DNA of 64,000 nucleotides from Bdellovibrio sp. BCCA. Its GTDB lineage: Bacteria > Bdellovibrionota > Bdellovibrionia > Bdellovibrionales > Bdellovibrionaceae. The notes below the pieces were generated by a model that worked only from the letters and a program-made list of their open reading frames with translations, ran no database searches and had not been told where the DNA came from. The stretch covers positions 372,001 through 436,000 of the forward strand of contig NZ_JBBNAC010000001.1 in NCBI RefSeq assembly GCF_037996825.1, written 5' to 3'. The position numbers were made by a program, and so were the translations under genes. This document shows, one piece after another, positions 42,752 through 51,257 of the stretch. Each line of letters starts with the position of its first letter. Within the stretch, counting starts at the first letter, position 1.

Positions 42752-43015
42752 TCAGGAAGCTCTTTTGATAACCAGCTCGATGAGCGCTTTTCTAATCAAT
42801 TTCTGATAATCCGTTTTATCTTTTGTGGCGATCTTCTTGAGTTCTGTAAGTAGCTCTGCAGGAACTCGCAATGTAATCGTGGTGTCCTTCTTTTTAATTT
42901 CTAAATCATAGATATCATCAAATGACTTCCAGCTGCCGTGCTCAATCAAACCAGAAAGATCGCGATCCAAGGGGTCTTGAGTAGGTTTCGTCTTTTTATT
43001 TGAATGTTTTTTCAT
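42752..43015 (-). CDS. brnA: BrnA-like antitoxin (ribbon-helix-helix)
   Basis: An 87-residue antitoxin with AAGGA upstream of its ATG. The C-terminal half, TTITLRVPAELLTELKKIA and DYQKLIRKALIELVIKR, is a CopG/ribbon-helix-helix fold typical of BrnA. The N-terminus is basic and disordered. Its start overlaps the end of the brnT gene by 20 bp. It should neutralise BrnT and, with it, repress the operon. Confidence 0.88.
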   Translation of the reverse strand: MKKHSNKKTKPTQDPLDRDLSGLIEHGSWKSFDDIYDLEIKKKDTTITLRVPAELLTELKKIATKDKTDYQKLIRKALIELVIKRAS

Positions 43016-43286
43016 AAAGCTTCCTTATTTCTTTTGGTCGAGCATAACGAGCGGAAATAGGTCTTATCAAAAGCCTTCCGTTATTAGCACGAACAGTGAA
43101 GGCTACGAAAACAAAACGGGAATCTAAGCTGCCGAAAGCTATGTAACGTTGTTCTTCCGAAGAGTGAGAGTCGTCGTTGGCATAAACAGGGTTGTTCTTA
43201 AAAAAGCGTTCAATATCAGCGGCGGATAAGCCGTGTTTGCTTAGCTTGTTTCTATTTCCTTCGTCGAACTCAAGCTCAAATCTCAT
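42996..43286 (-). CDS. brnT: BrnT-like toxin
   Basis: A 96-residue BrnT-family ribonuclease toxin (RelE-like fold). The family pattern is present in order: FELEFDEGNRNKLSKHGLS at the N-terminus (NxxKHG core), a helix DIERFFKNN, SSEEQRYIAFGSL in place of the GExRxxxIG strand, VFVAFTVR and the C-terminal PISARYARPKEIRKLYEK, which matches the ISAR.A...E...Y signature. The likely functional Arg and Lys residues are kept, so the toxin should be active. It is the first gene of the pair, with AT-rich direct repeats upstream. No strong ribosome site is seen. Confidence 0.9.
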   Translation of the reverse strand: MRFELEFDEGNRNKLSKHGLSAADIERFFKNNPVYANDDSHSSEEQRYIAFGSLDSRFVFVAFTVRANNGRLLIRPISARYARPKEIRKLYEKTFK

Positions 43287-43314
43287 ATTTAATTTATCCC
43301 AAACCCTTAAAAAT

Positions 43315-43335
43315 GTAAATACAAACGTAAATACA
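43315..43335. promoter_or_regulatory. Direct repeat upstream of brnTA, candidate operator
   Basis: GTAAATACA occurs twice (43315-43323 and 43327-43335) with a 12-bp period, 29 bp upstream of the brnT start codon, where a ribbon-helix-helix antitoxin would bind. Confidence 0.5.
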
Positions 43336-43439
43336 TAAAAACATTGAATAATGTGCTTAGTTGCAAGACTGAGGGGATCCCTAGGGACGTATTAATTAGA
43401 TGAAGAAGGACCTTAGAAAACGATATCCGGAAAAAGGAA

Positions 43440-43472
43440 AAACCCAGGCCTTGGGGGGAAGAGCCTGGGTTT
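43440..43472 (-). terminator. Rho-independent terminator of the small secreted-protein gene
   Basis: AAACCCAGGC (43440-43449) pairs with GCCTGGGTTT (43463-43472) around a 13-base loop. On the minus strand the stem is followed by TTTCCTTTTTCC. Confidence 0.75.
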
Positions 43473-43502
43473 ATTGGGGGCTATTTAAATTTCTTCTACG
43501 AA

Positions 43503-43688
43503 TTAGCGAGTGCCGGCGTGTGTAGAAGAAGCCGATGCTGTCTTAACAGTTTGTACTTTCACAGAAGAAGGAGCTGCTGTTTTTGCGAAAAGGCCGCCTG
43601 ATTCTTTGTGATCGCATTTAGTTGCGCCGAAAGAAGCCGCTGCTGCGATTGTGATAACTGCTGCTGTGATGATTTTTGCGAATGTCAT
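43503..43688 (-). CDS. Small secreted peptide-like protein
   Basis: A 61-residue protein with AAGGAG six bases before the ATG. A signal peptide (MTFAKIITAAVITIAAAASFGA) leaves a mature peptide of about 39 residues that starts with TKCDHKESGG and is otherwise Ala/Ser/Thr/Lys-rich and low in complexity. It has a single cysteine, so either it dimerises or the cysteine binds something. It has its own terminator. The clear ribosome site and signal peptide support a real gene. Function is unknown. Confidence 0.7.
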   Translation of the reverse strand: MTFAKIITAAVITIAAAASFGATKCDHKESGGLFAKTAAPSSVKVQTVKTASASSTHAGTR

Positions 43689-43891
43689 TTTGAACTCCTT
43701 CGTAACAAGCTGTATACATATCCCTAGTGCGAGGAGTATGCCACGCGAGTTGGTTCATCTTGAGAATCTCTCAACGACCTTTCAAGCACTTAGAAACGGC
43801 GATTCTCAGAGTGAGATCGCAGTGACAGCGTGTGACCGACAACGCGCGCACCTGTCAGCTTTCTAACAGTTTCGATGAAGGAGTTTTCTTC

Positions 43892-44731
43892 GTGCGTGCT
43901 CTCTTGTCTTCTTTGGGTTTGATCCTGGCTGCAATGTTTTCGATTCAACTTGGGGCATCGATTGCCAAGCAGCTTTTTCCTGTAGCTGGGGCAGCGGGAA
44001 CAACTGCTTTACGTGTAACAATGGCGGCGATTCTTTTATCTGTAGTCGCAAAAATTTGGAAACATAATATTTCCTGGAAAAGTCTTCCGTCGTTTGCCGC
44101 CTACGGGATTTCCTTGGGAAGCATGAACCTGCTTTTCTATTTTGCTTTAGAAAGAATCCCGCTCGGTATTGCGGTGGCTTTGGAATTTACGGGACCTCTT
44201 GCTGTCGCTCTTTTTTCTTCAAAAAAATCCTGGGATATTCTGTGGGTGCTTCTTGCAGGAATCGGAATTTATCTTCTGCTTCCGGTGTCTCCGTCGGCTA
44301 GCCACCTAGATGTGATCGGTATTCTTCTCGCATTAGCCGCGGGATTTTTCTGGGCTTTATATATTATCTTCGGGCAGAAGGCGGCGAAGCACGGCTCCAG
44401 TCTTCAAGTCACTGCGTGGGGCATGTGGTTCGCGGCACTAGTCGCATTGCCTGGCGGAATTTATTTTAACAGTGCAGAGATCAAAGACATTTCACTCTGG
44501 CCCATGGGACTTGGAATCGCCATTCTTTCAAGCGCACTTCCGTATTCGCTAGAGATGAAAGCCATGCGCAATATGCCGACAAAAACTTTTGGAATTTTAA
44601 TGAGTATGGAGCCTGCGGTGGCAACCCTGATGGGAATTTTAGTGCTTAAAGAGACTTTGAGCGTACCGCAATGGATAGCTATTGCCTGTATCATTGCGGC
44701 TTCGGCGGGAAGTACTGCGACGGCTAAATAA
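43892..44731 (+). CDS. DMT-superfamily transporter (EamA, RhtA-like exporter)
   Basis: A 279-residue inner-membrane protein with ten predicted helices in two EamA repeats, the pattern of RhtA-type amino-acid exporters. Characteristic text includes AKQLFPVAGAAGTTALRV near residue 25, the repeat-1 segment FALERIPLGIAVALEFTGPLAVAL (split, about 105) and the repeat-2 segment MPTKTFGILMSMEPAVATLMG (split, about 230). The start is set at GTG with AAGGAG eight bases upstream; the longest frame begins at another GTG 20 codons earlier. The substrate is probably a small metabolite such as an amino acid. Confidence 0.87.
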   Translation: MRALLSSLGLILAAMFSIQLGASIAKQLFPVAGAAGTTALRVTMAAILLSVVAKIWKHNISWKSLPSFAAYGISLGSMNLLFYFALERIPLGIAVALEFTGPLAVALFSSKKSWDILWVLLAGIGIYLLLPVSPSASHLDVIGILLALAAGFFWALYIIFGQKAAKHGSSLQVTAWGMWFAALVALPGGIYFNSAEIKDISLWPMGLGIAILSSALPYSLEMKAMRNMPTKTFGILMSMEPAVATLMGILVLKETLSVPQWIAIACIIAASAGSTATAK

Positions 44732-44758
44732 TTTGCAAGCCGTCGCGGAAAACAGAAA

Positions 44759-45838
44759 CTATTTCTTTTCTTCTTTATCCGATTTTTCAGTCGTATCGAA
44801 ATAATCTGGAGCTACAAAGTCCACAGTGAATGGATATTTATAAGACTTGTAAGCACCCAATTTTGGTTTGCCAGCGCTTGCGTAAGCTTCATCCCAAAGA
44901 TTTGCCAGCAAGACCGCTCCACGAGCCATTTCCGTAACAATGTAGGGCTTCATTTTCTTGAAAGCCACGGAAGCTGGTTCACGTTCCGCCGGAGTTTTGA
45001 TTTCCATTCCTTTTTCTTTTACTAGAGTCGATTTCTTTTTAATCGGATCTAGCTTCAAGATTTTCGGAATTTCTTTATTAGAAATCACACTTAAAACTTT
45101 CATTTTTTCAATCGGAGTTTTTGGTTTTAAGAACTCAGGCTTTTTCATCGCGCGAGCCTCTTTCAAAACCAAGTAATCCAAGTCGCCATCGAACTGACCA
45201 ACAACGAGATCTTCGAAGTAAGCGTGGATACCACCATGTCCTGTAGCATAACCATCATAGTCCGCTGTTGTATGGAATGGTTGGCAGTTGTCACCTACGA
45301 AGTGACCCATCAAACCCATGGAAGTTACTAATTGATAAGCCAGCTTGTTGTAAGGAAGATCGTTGTTTTGTTCTTCTTTAAAATTCGCCGGAGGAGTCGC
45401 TAGCGCAAATTCTTTTTCAAGACCTGCGATAATGCGCATGAATTGATCGACTCTCCACCAAGAAGAACCAAACTCTTGAGGCATGGATTTGATTGTGGAT
45501 CCGTCGTTTTTAAATTTATTTGGCTTTCCTGTGTAGTCGGCGATCAATTTTTTGTAATCAACAGGAATGTCTTTCACATCAAGACCGATGACTTCGATAT
45601 CGATGAAGTGCGCAGGGTTGCCAAGTTTATTTGCTTCGCCACCCAGACTTTTCCAGTAAAAATCCGGCATATTGCACAGGTGACCCATCATCTGTGGTTT
45701 ATGTTGTAGATACTCTTTTAAACCCGGTTCTTTCACCAAGAAGCTAGCAACACGGCAGATAGTATCGTGACCGCGACCACCCCAAGCAAAGGCTTGTGTC
45801 GACATTAAAAGAATCAATCCTGCGAGAAGATGTTTCAT
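44759..45838 (-). CDS. S1/P1-family nuclease (periplasmic, zinc-dependent)
   Basis: A 359-residue exported nuclease. After a signal peptide (MKHLLAGLILLMSTQAFA) the mature N-terminus is WGGRGHDTICRVA, matching the tryptophan and first histidine that bind zinc in P1 nuclease. Other ligand motifs follow: HFIDIE (about residue 77), GHFVGDNCQPFHTTADYDGYATGHGGIHAYFE in pieces (about 175-210). These enzymes cut single-stranded RNA and DNA to 5'-mononucleotides and can remove 3'-phosphate. A Lys-rich insert follows (about 230-290). It begins 18 bp after the last gene of the nucleoside-type ABC importer, so both are likely on one transcript. Confidence 0.88.
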   Translation of the reverse strand: MKHLLAGLILLMSTQAFAWGGRGHDTICRVASFLVKEPGLKEYLQHKPQMMGHLCNMPDFYWKSLGGEANKLGNPAHFIDIEVIGLDVKDIPVDYKKLIADYTGKPNKFKNDGSTIKSMPQEFGSSWWRVDQFMRIIAGLEKEFALATPPANFKEEQNNDLPYNKLAYQLVTSMGLMGHFVGDNCQPFHTTADYDGYATGHGGIHAYFEDLVVGQFDGDLDYLVLKEARAMKKPEFLKPKTPIEKMKVLSVISNKEIPKILKLDPIKKKSTLVKEKGMEIKTPAEREPASVAFKKMKPYIVTEMARGAVLLANLWDEAYASAGKPKLGAYKSYKYPFTVDFVAPDYFDTTEKSDKEEKK

Positions 45839-45856
45839 AAAAACCTCTTTTGAAAG

Positions 45857-46726
45857 TTATCGTCCCAACGCTTTCGGTGCACGGCTTTTTCCGATAAAGC
45901 CCGCTAACGCAATGATGGTCACGACGTAAGGTAAAATCTGAATAAACTGAACGGGGATTTCAAAGTCGTTCACTTTGATTCCCTGCAAACGAATTTGCAA
46001 AGCATCAGCAAATGCAAAAAGCAAACAAGCTCCAAGAGCAGGCAGTGGTTTCCATTTTCCAAAGATCAAAGCCGCGAGCGCCATAAAGCCACGGCCGCCC
46101 GTCATCAATGGAGAGTATGAAGAAGCCAAGAACAAAGATAAACTTGCGCCACCCCACGCAGCGAAAGCTCCACTGACAGAAACAGCGGCCCAACGCACTT
46201 TGCGCACACTCACGCCACTAGCGACAAGAGCTTCGGGGTGTTCACCCGCAAAAAGAAGCCAAAGACCGGAGCGCGTTTTATAAAGCCAGTAAGTCAAAGC
46301 CCCGACTAATACGAACGCCATCACAAGCGGTTCAAAACTAAAACGGTCTTCCGCTAGTAACGCTGGTGTGGAACCTGTTGAGTTGTAAAGAATCTTCGTG
46401 AGAAAGGGAATAAGTCCCATCACAAGAAGATTAAACGCCATACCTGTGACGATTTGATCGGCTTTAAGTTCAATCGTGAAAAGAGCATACAGTGCGCCGA
46501 TCACAAGGCCCGCAATCAAAGCCGCACCCCAACCCAACCACGCGGAAGCAAACATATGTCCGACAACGGCTCCGGCAAAAGCACCTGTCAGCATAAAACC
46601 TTCAAGGGCAACGTTCACAACACCGGAACGCTCGCTCATAAAGCCACCCATTGAAGCAAAAACTAAAGGAGTTGCTAAACGCAAAGTGGCGAGAAGCAAA
46701 GAGATGATAAGAGCCATCATGTCCAT
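45857..46726 (-). CDS. ABC transporter permease, nucleoside-type (BPD_transp_2)
   Basis: A 289-residue inner-membrane permease of the branched-chain/ribose/nucleoside class, homologous to YufQ/NupQ. It opens with helices and the family segment SMGGFMSERSGVVNVALEGFML (split, about residues 26-47), later ADQIVTGMAFNLLVMGL (about 98) and GRGFMALAALIFGKW (about 210), then IQILPYVVTIIALAGF. It overlaps the upstream permease gene at a TGATG junction, so translation is coupled. Together the two permeases form the channel of the importer. Confidence 0.9.
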   Translation of the reverse strand: MDMMALIISLLLATLRLATPLVFASMGGFMSERSGVVNVALEGFMLTGAFAGAVVGHMFASAWLGWGAALIAGLVIGALYALFTIELKADQIVTGMAFNLLVMGLIPFLTKILYNSTGSTPALLAEDRFSFEPLVMAFVLVGALTYWLYKTRSGLWLLFAGEHPEALVASGVSVRKVRWAAVSVSGAFAAWGGASLSLFLASSYSPLMTGGRGFMALAALIFGKWKPLPALGACLLFAFADALQIRLQGIKVNDFEIPVQFIQILPYVVTIIALAGFIGKSRAPKALGR

Positions 46727-47760
46727 CAGTCTTTTCTCCTTTTGTGCTTAATCCACTCCCAATAACCTTGAGCCGTCACACCCAAGATGATCAAACCTTG
46801 GATGATGCGAGAAAAATCGCGAGTGATTGTCGTTGTCTCAAGATCCAGATCTGAAGCACCTTTATGAAGTGCGCCCATTAAGAAAGCGGCAGCGATAATA
46901 CCCAAGGGATTATTATTTGCTAAAAGCGCAACGGCAATACCGATAAAACCATAGTCCGGGGAAAATCCAATGCGATACTGTCCGGCACTTCCTAAAACTT
47001 CAGAAAGAGCGACACAACCAGCAAGCGCTCCAGCCAACGCCATCGCCAGCATTTGCACTTTCTTTTCAGAAATTCCACCACGGTGAGCGGCTTCAGGATT
47101 GGAGCCGACAGCCCGCAAACCAAAGCCCCACGTGGTTTTCCAGAGAAATATCCACATTAAAACTGCAAACACAATCGCAAAGCCCAAAGAAGCATTCGCA
47201 GGAGTGTCTGGGAAAAGGCGTGCGATCAAATCATAATCCTTAAACATATAGTTGGGCGACACCATCGCCGTTTCAGGATTTTGAGAATTCGGATTTGGAA
47301 TGATTTTAAGAGTAAACCAACTCGCAATACCTGCCGCGATGAAGTTCAGCATGATTGTGATAATCACTTCATGACTTCCACGATACGCGCGCAACCATCC
47401 GGCGATCCATCCCCACAGTCCTCCGGCAAGAATCGCTGCTAGGAACGCGACAACTGGAGCTAAAGGAAATGGAATGTTTGGACAAAGTACACCAACAGCC
47501 GCTGCCGTAAGCACAGCCACAGTGAGTTGTCCTTCAGCACCGATATTAAATAATCCGGCATGAAAACCGATAGCGACTGAAAGACCACAAAAAATCAAAG
47601 GTGTCGTGTAGGAAAGAGTCAGACCCAAATCATACATGGAACCAAAAGCACTCTTCATAAGAATCATGAAGATGTTCAAAGGGTTTTCACCAGCAAACAA
47701 AGTCAAAAGCAAAGCGATAGTAAGACCGATTAAAAATCCGAGGATGCGTTTCACTTGCAC
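46726..47760 (-). CDS. ABC transporter permease, nucleoside-type (BPD_transp_2)
   Basis: A 344-residue inner-membrane permease similar to YufP/NupP. Diagnostic text includes LSYTTPLIFCGLSVAIGFHAGLFNIGAEGQ (split, about residues 48-78), GLFNIGAEGQL being nearly invariant in the family, HEVIITIMLNFIA (about 133) and GLRAVGSNPEAAHRGGIS (about 215), the coupling helix contacting the ATPase. It has nine to ten predicted helices. It overlaps the ATPase gene by 10 bp and the next permease gene by 1 bp. Confidence 0.92.
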   Translation of the reverse strand: MQVKRILGFLIGLTIALLLTLFAGENPLNIFMILMKSAFGSMYDLGLTLSYTTPLIFCGLSVAIGFHAGLFNIGAEGQLTVAVLTAAAVGVLCPNIPFPLAPVVAFLAAILAGGLWGWIAGWLRAYRGSHEVIITIMLNFIAAGIASWFTLKIIPNPNSQNPETAMVSPNYMFKDYDLIARLFPDTPANASLGFAIVFAVLMWIFLWKTTWGFGLRAVGSNPEAAHRGGISEKKVQMLAMALAGALAGCVALSEVLGSAGQYRIGFSPDYGFIGIAVALLANNNPLGIIAAAFLMGALHKGASDLDLETTTITRDFSRIIQGLIILGVTAQGYWEWIKHKRRKD

Positions 47761-49226
47761 CCTCCCATCGCAGTTCCTAGTGCAATTTCATTAAATTCAG
47801 AGCGGTTAAATTCCGCCACCAGTTTTCCTTTGTATAGAACCACAATACGATCTGAAAGAGTCATGAGTTCATCAAGTTCCGAAGAAATCAAAAGAATGCC
47901 AGCGCCTTCATCGCGCGCTTTGCGAAGTTCACTATGAATAAATTCAATCGCACCGATATCCACACCACGAGTCGGCTGTGCTGCAATCACCACTTGGGGT
48001 TTTTGCGAAAGGGCGCGAGCGACAACAAGTTTTTGTTGATTGCCTCCGGAAAGTTTATCAAAAGGCAAAAGAGGATTGTGCGGGCGAATATCGTAGGTAT
48101 CCATGATCTCTTTGGTGCGAGAAATAATCTCGCGCACTTTTAAAAAGATACCGCGCGAGAAAAGAGAACGCTTGTGCTGACCTAAAATAAAATTCTCATA
48201 AACAGGGCGCGCGGGAAGCATACCAAAACGCAAACGGTCCTCTGGAAAAGAGCAAATCAATCCTTCGCTGGAGACAGAACCATTTACGGAACCTTTTTTC
48301 AGAGCGTGCTTATCAAGCAAAGAACGAATCAGAATGTCTTGTCCGTTACCTTCAACGCCAGCAACGCCGACGATTTCTTTTGAATGAACGGTGATGTTGA
48401 TATCTTCAATCTGATGATTGCCCAAAGTCGCAGAGACATTGTCGAACTTTAAAACCGCACGAGTTTTATCAACGGACGTCTGTCTTTCTTGAGGAGCTTG
48501 AATGTGGCGACCGACCATCATTTCAGCAAGTTCGGAACCGTTTGTTTCAGACGTTTTTTTATTTCCCACAACACGTCCCGTGCGAAACACAGTGACTGAA
48601 TCCGTAAGGCTCATCACTTCTTTGAGTTTGTGAGTGATGATAAGAATCGTTTTGCCTTCATCTTTCAAGCGACGAAGATTCTTAAACAGGTCTTGCACTT
48701 CTTGCGGAGTCAAAACAGCCGTCGGCTCATCCAAGATTAAAATCTCAGAGTCTTGCGAAAGAATTTTTAGAATTTCCAAACGCTGTTGTTCGCCGACAGA
48801 AAGGTCTTCAACCTTCGCATCCAGATTCAAAGTAAAACCATAACGTTCCGCAATTTCTTGCAGACGTTGTTTTTGTTCTTTGCGTGGAAGAAGGGAAAAT
48901 GCCGAGCCTTTTTGTTGCAGCAAAATATTATCAAGAGCGGTGAAAGGTTCCGCCAACATAAAGTGTTGATGAACCATGCCGATCTTTGCCGCCATGGCAT
49001 CAATCGGAGATTCAAAAGAAACCGGATTTCCGTGAACAAGAATTTCACCGCCATCGGGACGATAGAGTCCGAAAAGGATTTTCATGGCGGTGGATTTGCC
49101 GGCACCGTTTTCGCCAACGATGCCGTGGATAGTGCCTTTAGCAACAGAGAAAGAAATATCAGAATTCGCGCGGACTTCGCCGAAGTATTTTGAAACCCCT
49201 TTAAACTCTACTGCTGAAACACTCAT
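47751..49226 (-). CDS. ABC transporter ATP-binding protein, nucleoside-type, two fused ATPase domains
   Basis: A 491-residue ATPase with two nucleotide-binding domains in tandem, as in YufO/NupO and sugar importers. Domain 1 has Walker A GENGAGKST (about residue 38), signature LSVGEQQRLEILKIL (about 142) and Walker B EILILDEPTAVLTPQE. Domain 2 has a degenerate Walker A (GVEGNGQDILIR, about 293), signature LSGGNQQKLVVARAL (about 395) and QPTRGVDIGAIEFIH. One active and one altered site is usual in this class. It lies 2 bp after the binding-protein gene and overlaps the first permease by 10 bp. Confidence 0.93.
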   Translation of the reverse strand: MSVSAVEFKGVSKYFGEVRANSDISFSVAKGTIHGIVGENGAGKSTAMKILFGLYRPDGGEILVHGNPVSFESPIDAMAAKIGMVHQHFMLAEPFTALDNILLQQKGSAFSLLPRKEQKQRLQEIAERYGFTLNLDAKVEDLSVGEQQRLEILKILSQDSEILILDEPTAVLTPQEVQDLFKNLRRLKDEGKTILIITHKLKEVMSLTDSVTVFRTGRVVGNKKTSETNGSELAEMMVGRHIQAPQERQTSVDKTRAVLKFDNVSATLGNHQIEDINITVHSKEIVGVAGVEGNGQDILIRSLLDKHALKKGSVNGSVSSEGLICSFPEDRLRFGMLPARPVYENFILGQHKRSLFSRGIFLKVREIISRTKEIMDTYDIRPHNPLLPFDKLSGGNQQKLVVARALSQKPQVVIAAQPTRGVDIGAIEFIHSELRKARDEGAGILLISSELDELMTLSDRIVVLYKGKLVAEFNRSEFNEIALGTAMGGCK

Positions 49227-49228
49227 TA

Positions 49229-50209
49229 CTATTTCTTTTTGTAGTAGTCAGGAACTTGAATTTGGCCAGCGATGATTTTCTTTTTGATGTCTTCAAGCTT
49301 TTTTCTCATATCCGGAGTCACAAGCTTGTCGTTGTATTGATCCAAAGTGTAGTTCACACCGTTGTTCTTAAGACCAAAGTGGCTCACACCACCAGTGAAC
49401 TTTCCTTCTTGAGTTTCTTTGATCGTGTCGTAAACCGCAACGTCCACGGCTTTCAACATGCTCGTCAAAATCACGCCGGGTTTGATCCAGTTTTGATTCG
49501 AGTCACAACCAATCGCGAATTTCTTTTTGTCTTCAGCGGCATCGAAGATACCAGTGTTGGAAGCACCCGCTGCACCAAACACAACGTCAGCGCCTTTTGC
49601 GTATTGAGAAAGCGCCAACTCTTTTGCTTTCGCAGGATTGTTCCAAGCTTCACCAGTGACACCGATGTAGTTTTCAATCACGTTGATTTTTGGATTTACG
49701 TATTTCGCACCGGCTGCGTATCCCATCGCGAAACGACGGATCAAAGGAATGTCCATACCGCCAACAAAACCGACAGCATTGTTTTTAGAAACCATCGCCG
49801 CCAAAGCACCCACTAAGAAAGAACCTTCGTGCTCTTCAAACAAAAGGGAACGAACATTCTTTGCATCAACTTCGCCATCAACAACGGCGAACTTCACGTT
49901 TGGAAATTGCGCTGCTACTTTTTTAACGGCTTCTTTTTGCGCGAAACCGATTCCGATCACAAGATCGAAATTCTTACGGGCAAAAGAGCGGTGCAAGTTT
50001 TCAATGGCGTTTGTATCCGTGGCTTCGACGTATTTCAGATCAATTTTTAGGTCTTTTTCTGCTTTTGTTGCGCCAAGGTAAGCTGCGGAGTTGAAAGATT
50101 TATCGTCTTTACCGCCCTTATCTAGAACCAATCCGACTTTAATTGGATTTGCGAAAGAAACAATGTGGAATAACACAATTAACAGGCCAGTAACGAACGA
50201 TTTAACCAT
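49229..50209 (-). CDS. BMP-family periplasmic binding protein (nucleoside-type)
   Basis: A 326-residue BMP/PnrA-like binding protein, the capture subunit of the importer. The signal peptide is VKSFVTGLLIVLFHIVSFA, followed by NPIKVGLVLDKGGKDDKSFNSAA (split, family signature with GGKDDKSFN), a ligand-region EHEGSFLVGALAAMVSKNNAVGFVGGMDIPLIRRF in pieces (about 128-160) and GADVVFGAAGASNTG (about 210). There is no lipobox cysteine, so it should be soluble in the periplasm rather than a lipoprotein. Known members bind purine or other nucleosides. The ribosome site is weak (GGGG). It heads the four-gene ABC operon. Confidence 0.92.
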   Translation of the reverse strand: MVKSFVTGLLIVLFHIVSFANPIKVGLVLDKGGKDDKSFNSAAYLGATKAEKDLKIDLKYVEATDTNAIENLHRSFARKNFDLVIGIGFAQKEAVKKVAAQFPNVKFAVVDGEVDAKNVRSLLFEEHEGSFLVGALAAMVSKNNAVGFVGGMDIPLIRRFAMGYAAGAKYVNPKINVIENYIGVTGEAWNNPAKAKELALSQYAKGADVVFGAAGASNTGIFDAAEDKKKFAIGCDSNQNWIKPGVILTSMLKAVDVAVYDTIKETQEGKFTGGVSHFGLKNNGVNYTLDQYNDKLVTPDMRKKLEDIKKKIIAGQIQVPDYYKKK

Positions 50210-50469
50210 CTTTTGAGCCCCTTAAATATGATGAAACTCAGGTGCCTTTTAGCACTAAGTAAACGTTTGATATCACAAAAAAAACTCTGATTTCTGGCGG
50301 AGAAAGTAGGGGAGCTGTCCCTATGAGTCAAGTCAAAAGCATGTCAGGGCGTTAATAGACTGCCGTTACAAGAGTGTTATGTCGAAATTTCAATTAGGCG
50401 GCTGTATAATACCAGTTTAGGATTGGCCTAAACATTAACCCAACGAAGAAAGCTCGGAGGTAATAGAGT

Positions 50470-51186
50470 ATGGAATCTCAAACGATACTCAATGGCGGAG
50501 TAAACTCCCTTGGTTTTATGGGCAATCAAAACCTAAATATTCCGAATACTTCAAACGTTCCTTATGAAGTCATTCATCTCAAAGAAGAGGAGATGATCTT
50601 CAAAGAAGGGGAACCGGCGAAGGGTCTGTATTACGTGCAATCTGGCTGTGTTAAAGTTGTAGTAAACCGCTCTCATGCCCGCGGACGCACAACTACAAAT
50701 GAATATGTAACCAAACTGGTGTCTCCAGGAGAATATTTTGGTTACAAGGCTTTGGTAAAAGGCATGCCTGCCCAGAGTCATGCGAAAGCTGTTAAGTCGA
50801 CAGTGCTTTGGCTTTACCCACGCGAATTGATTCAAGTGGCGATTGCTCAAGCAAGTCCGTTAGTAAAATTGCTGCTCAACCAAGCAGTGAACGATCTTGA
50901 GTCTTTTGAAACTATCAGCCAGCTTCACTATTTGGCATCGGTGCAAGAACGCATCGCTTACCAACTGGTTTTGCTTGCTGACAAATTCGGGGTGCAAACT
51001 CCAAACGGAATTTCATTGAATTTGAAACTGACACGCAATGAGTTCGCTCAGCTTGCCAGCACAATCAATGAATCTTTGTCTCGTCATCTGACTGAGTTTA
51101 AAAATGAAGGTCTTATCGATCTAAACGGTAAAGAGATCATCATTAAAAACAAAGATGGCTTGATGAAAAGATCCGGCAACTTCTAA
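50470..51186 (+). CDS. Crp/Fnr-family transcriptional regulator
   Basis: A 238-residue regulator with GGAGG upstream. A 30-residue Asn-rich leader precedes the cyclic-nucleotide-binding-like barrel (EEEMIFKEGEPAKGLYYVQSGCVKVVV in parts, about residues 38-65; PGEYFGYKALVKGMPAQSHAKAV about 86-108). A dimerisation helix follows, then the HTH_Crp domain with KLTRNEFAQLASTINESLSRHLTEFKNEGLI in parts (about 186-216). The RxS/T phosphate cassette of true cAMP binders is not obvious and there is no Fnr cysteine cluster, so the signal is unknown. It is monocistronic with its own terminator. Confidence 0.9.
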   Translation: MESQTILNGGVNSLGFMGNQNLNIPNTSNVPYEVIHLKEEEMIFKEGEPAKGLYYVQSGCVKVVVNRSHARGRTTTNEYVTKLVSPGEYFGYKALVKGMPAQSHAKAVKSTVLWLYPRELIQVAIAQASPLVKLLLNQAVNDLESFETISQLHYLASVQERIAYQLVLLADKFGVQTPNGISLNLKLTRNEFAQLASTINESLSRHLTEFKNEGLIDLNGKEIIIKNKDGLMKRSGNF

Positions 51187-51219
51187 AAAGAAAACTTTTG
51201 TCTATGCAAAAGACATTTT

Positions 51220-51257
51220 AAACCCGTTTCGTTTGCGCGAAGCGGGTTTTTTATTTT
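51220..51257 (+). terminator. Rho-independent terminator
   Basis: AAACCCG (51220-51226) pairs with CGGGTTT (51243-51249), with further pairing inside (TTTCG with CGAAG region), followed by TTTTTTATTTTT. It ends the Crp/Fnr gene transcript. Confidence 0.85.

Noticed and set aside
44717-44746. GCGACGGCT/AGCCGTCGC hairpin between the exporter and nuclease genes
   Set aside because: A clean 9-bp stem, but with no T-run on either strand, so it is not called as a terminator.
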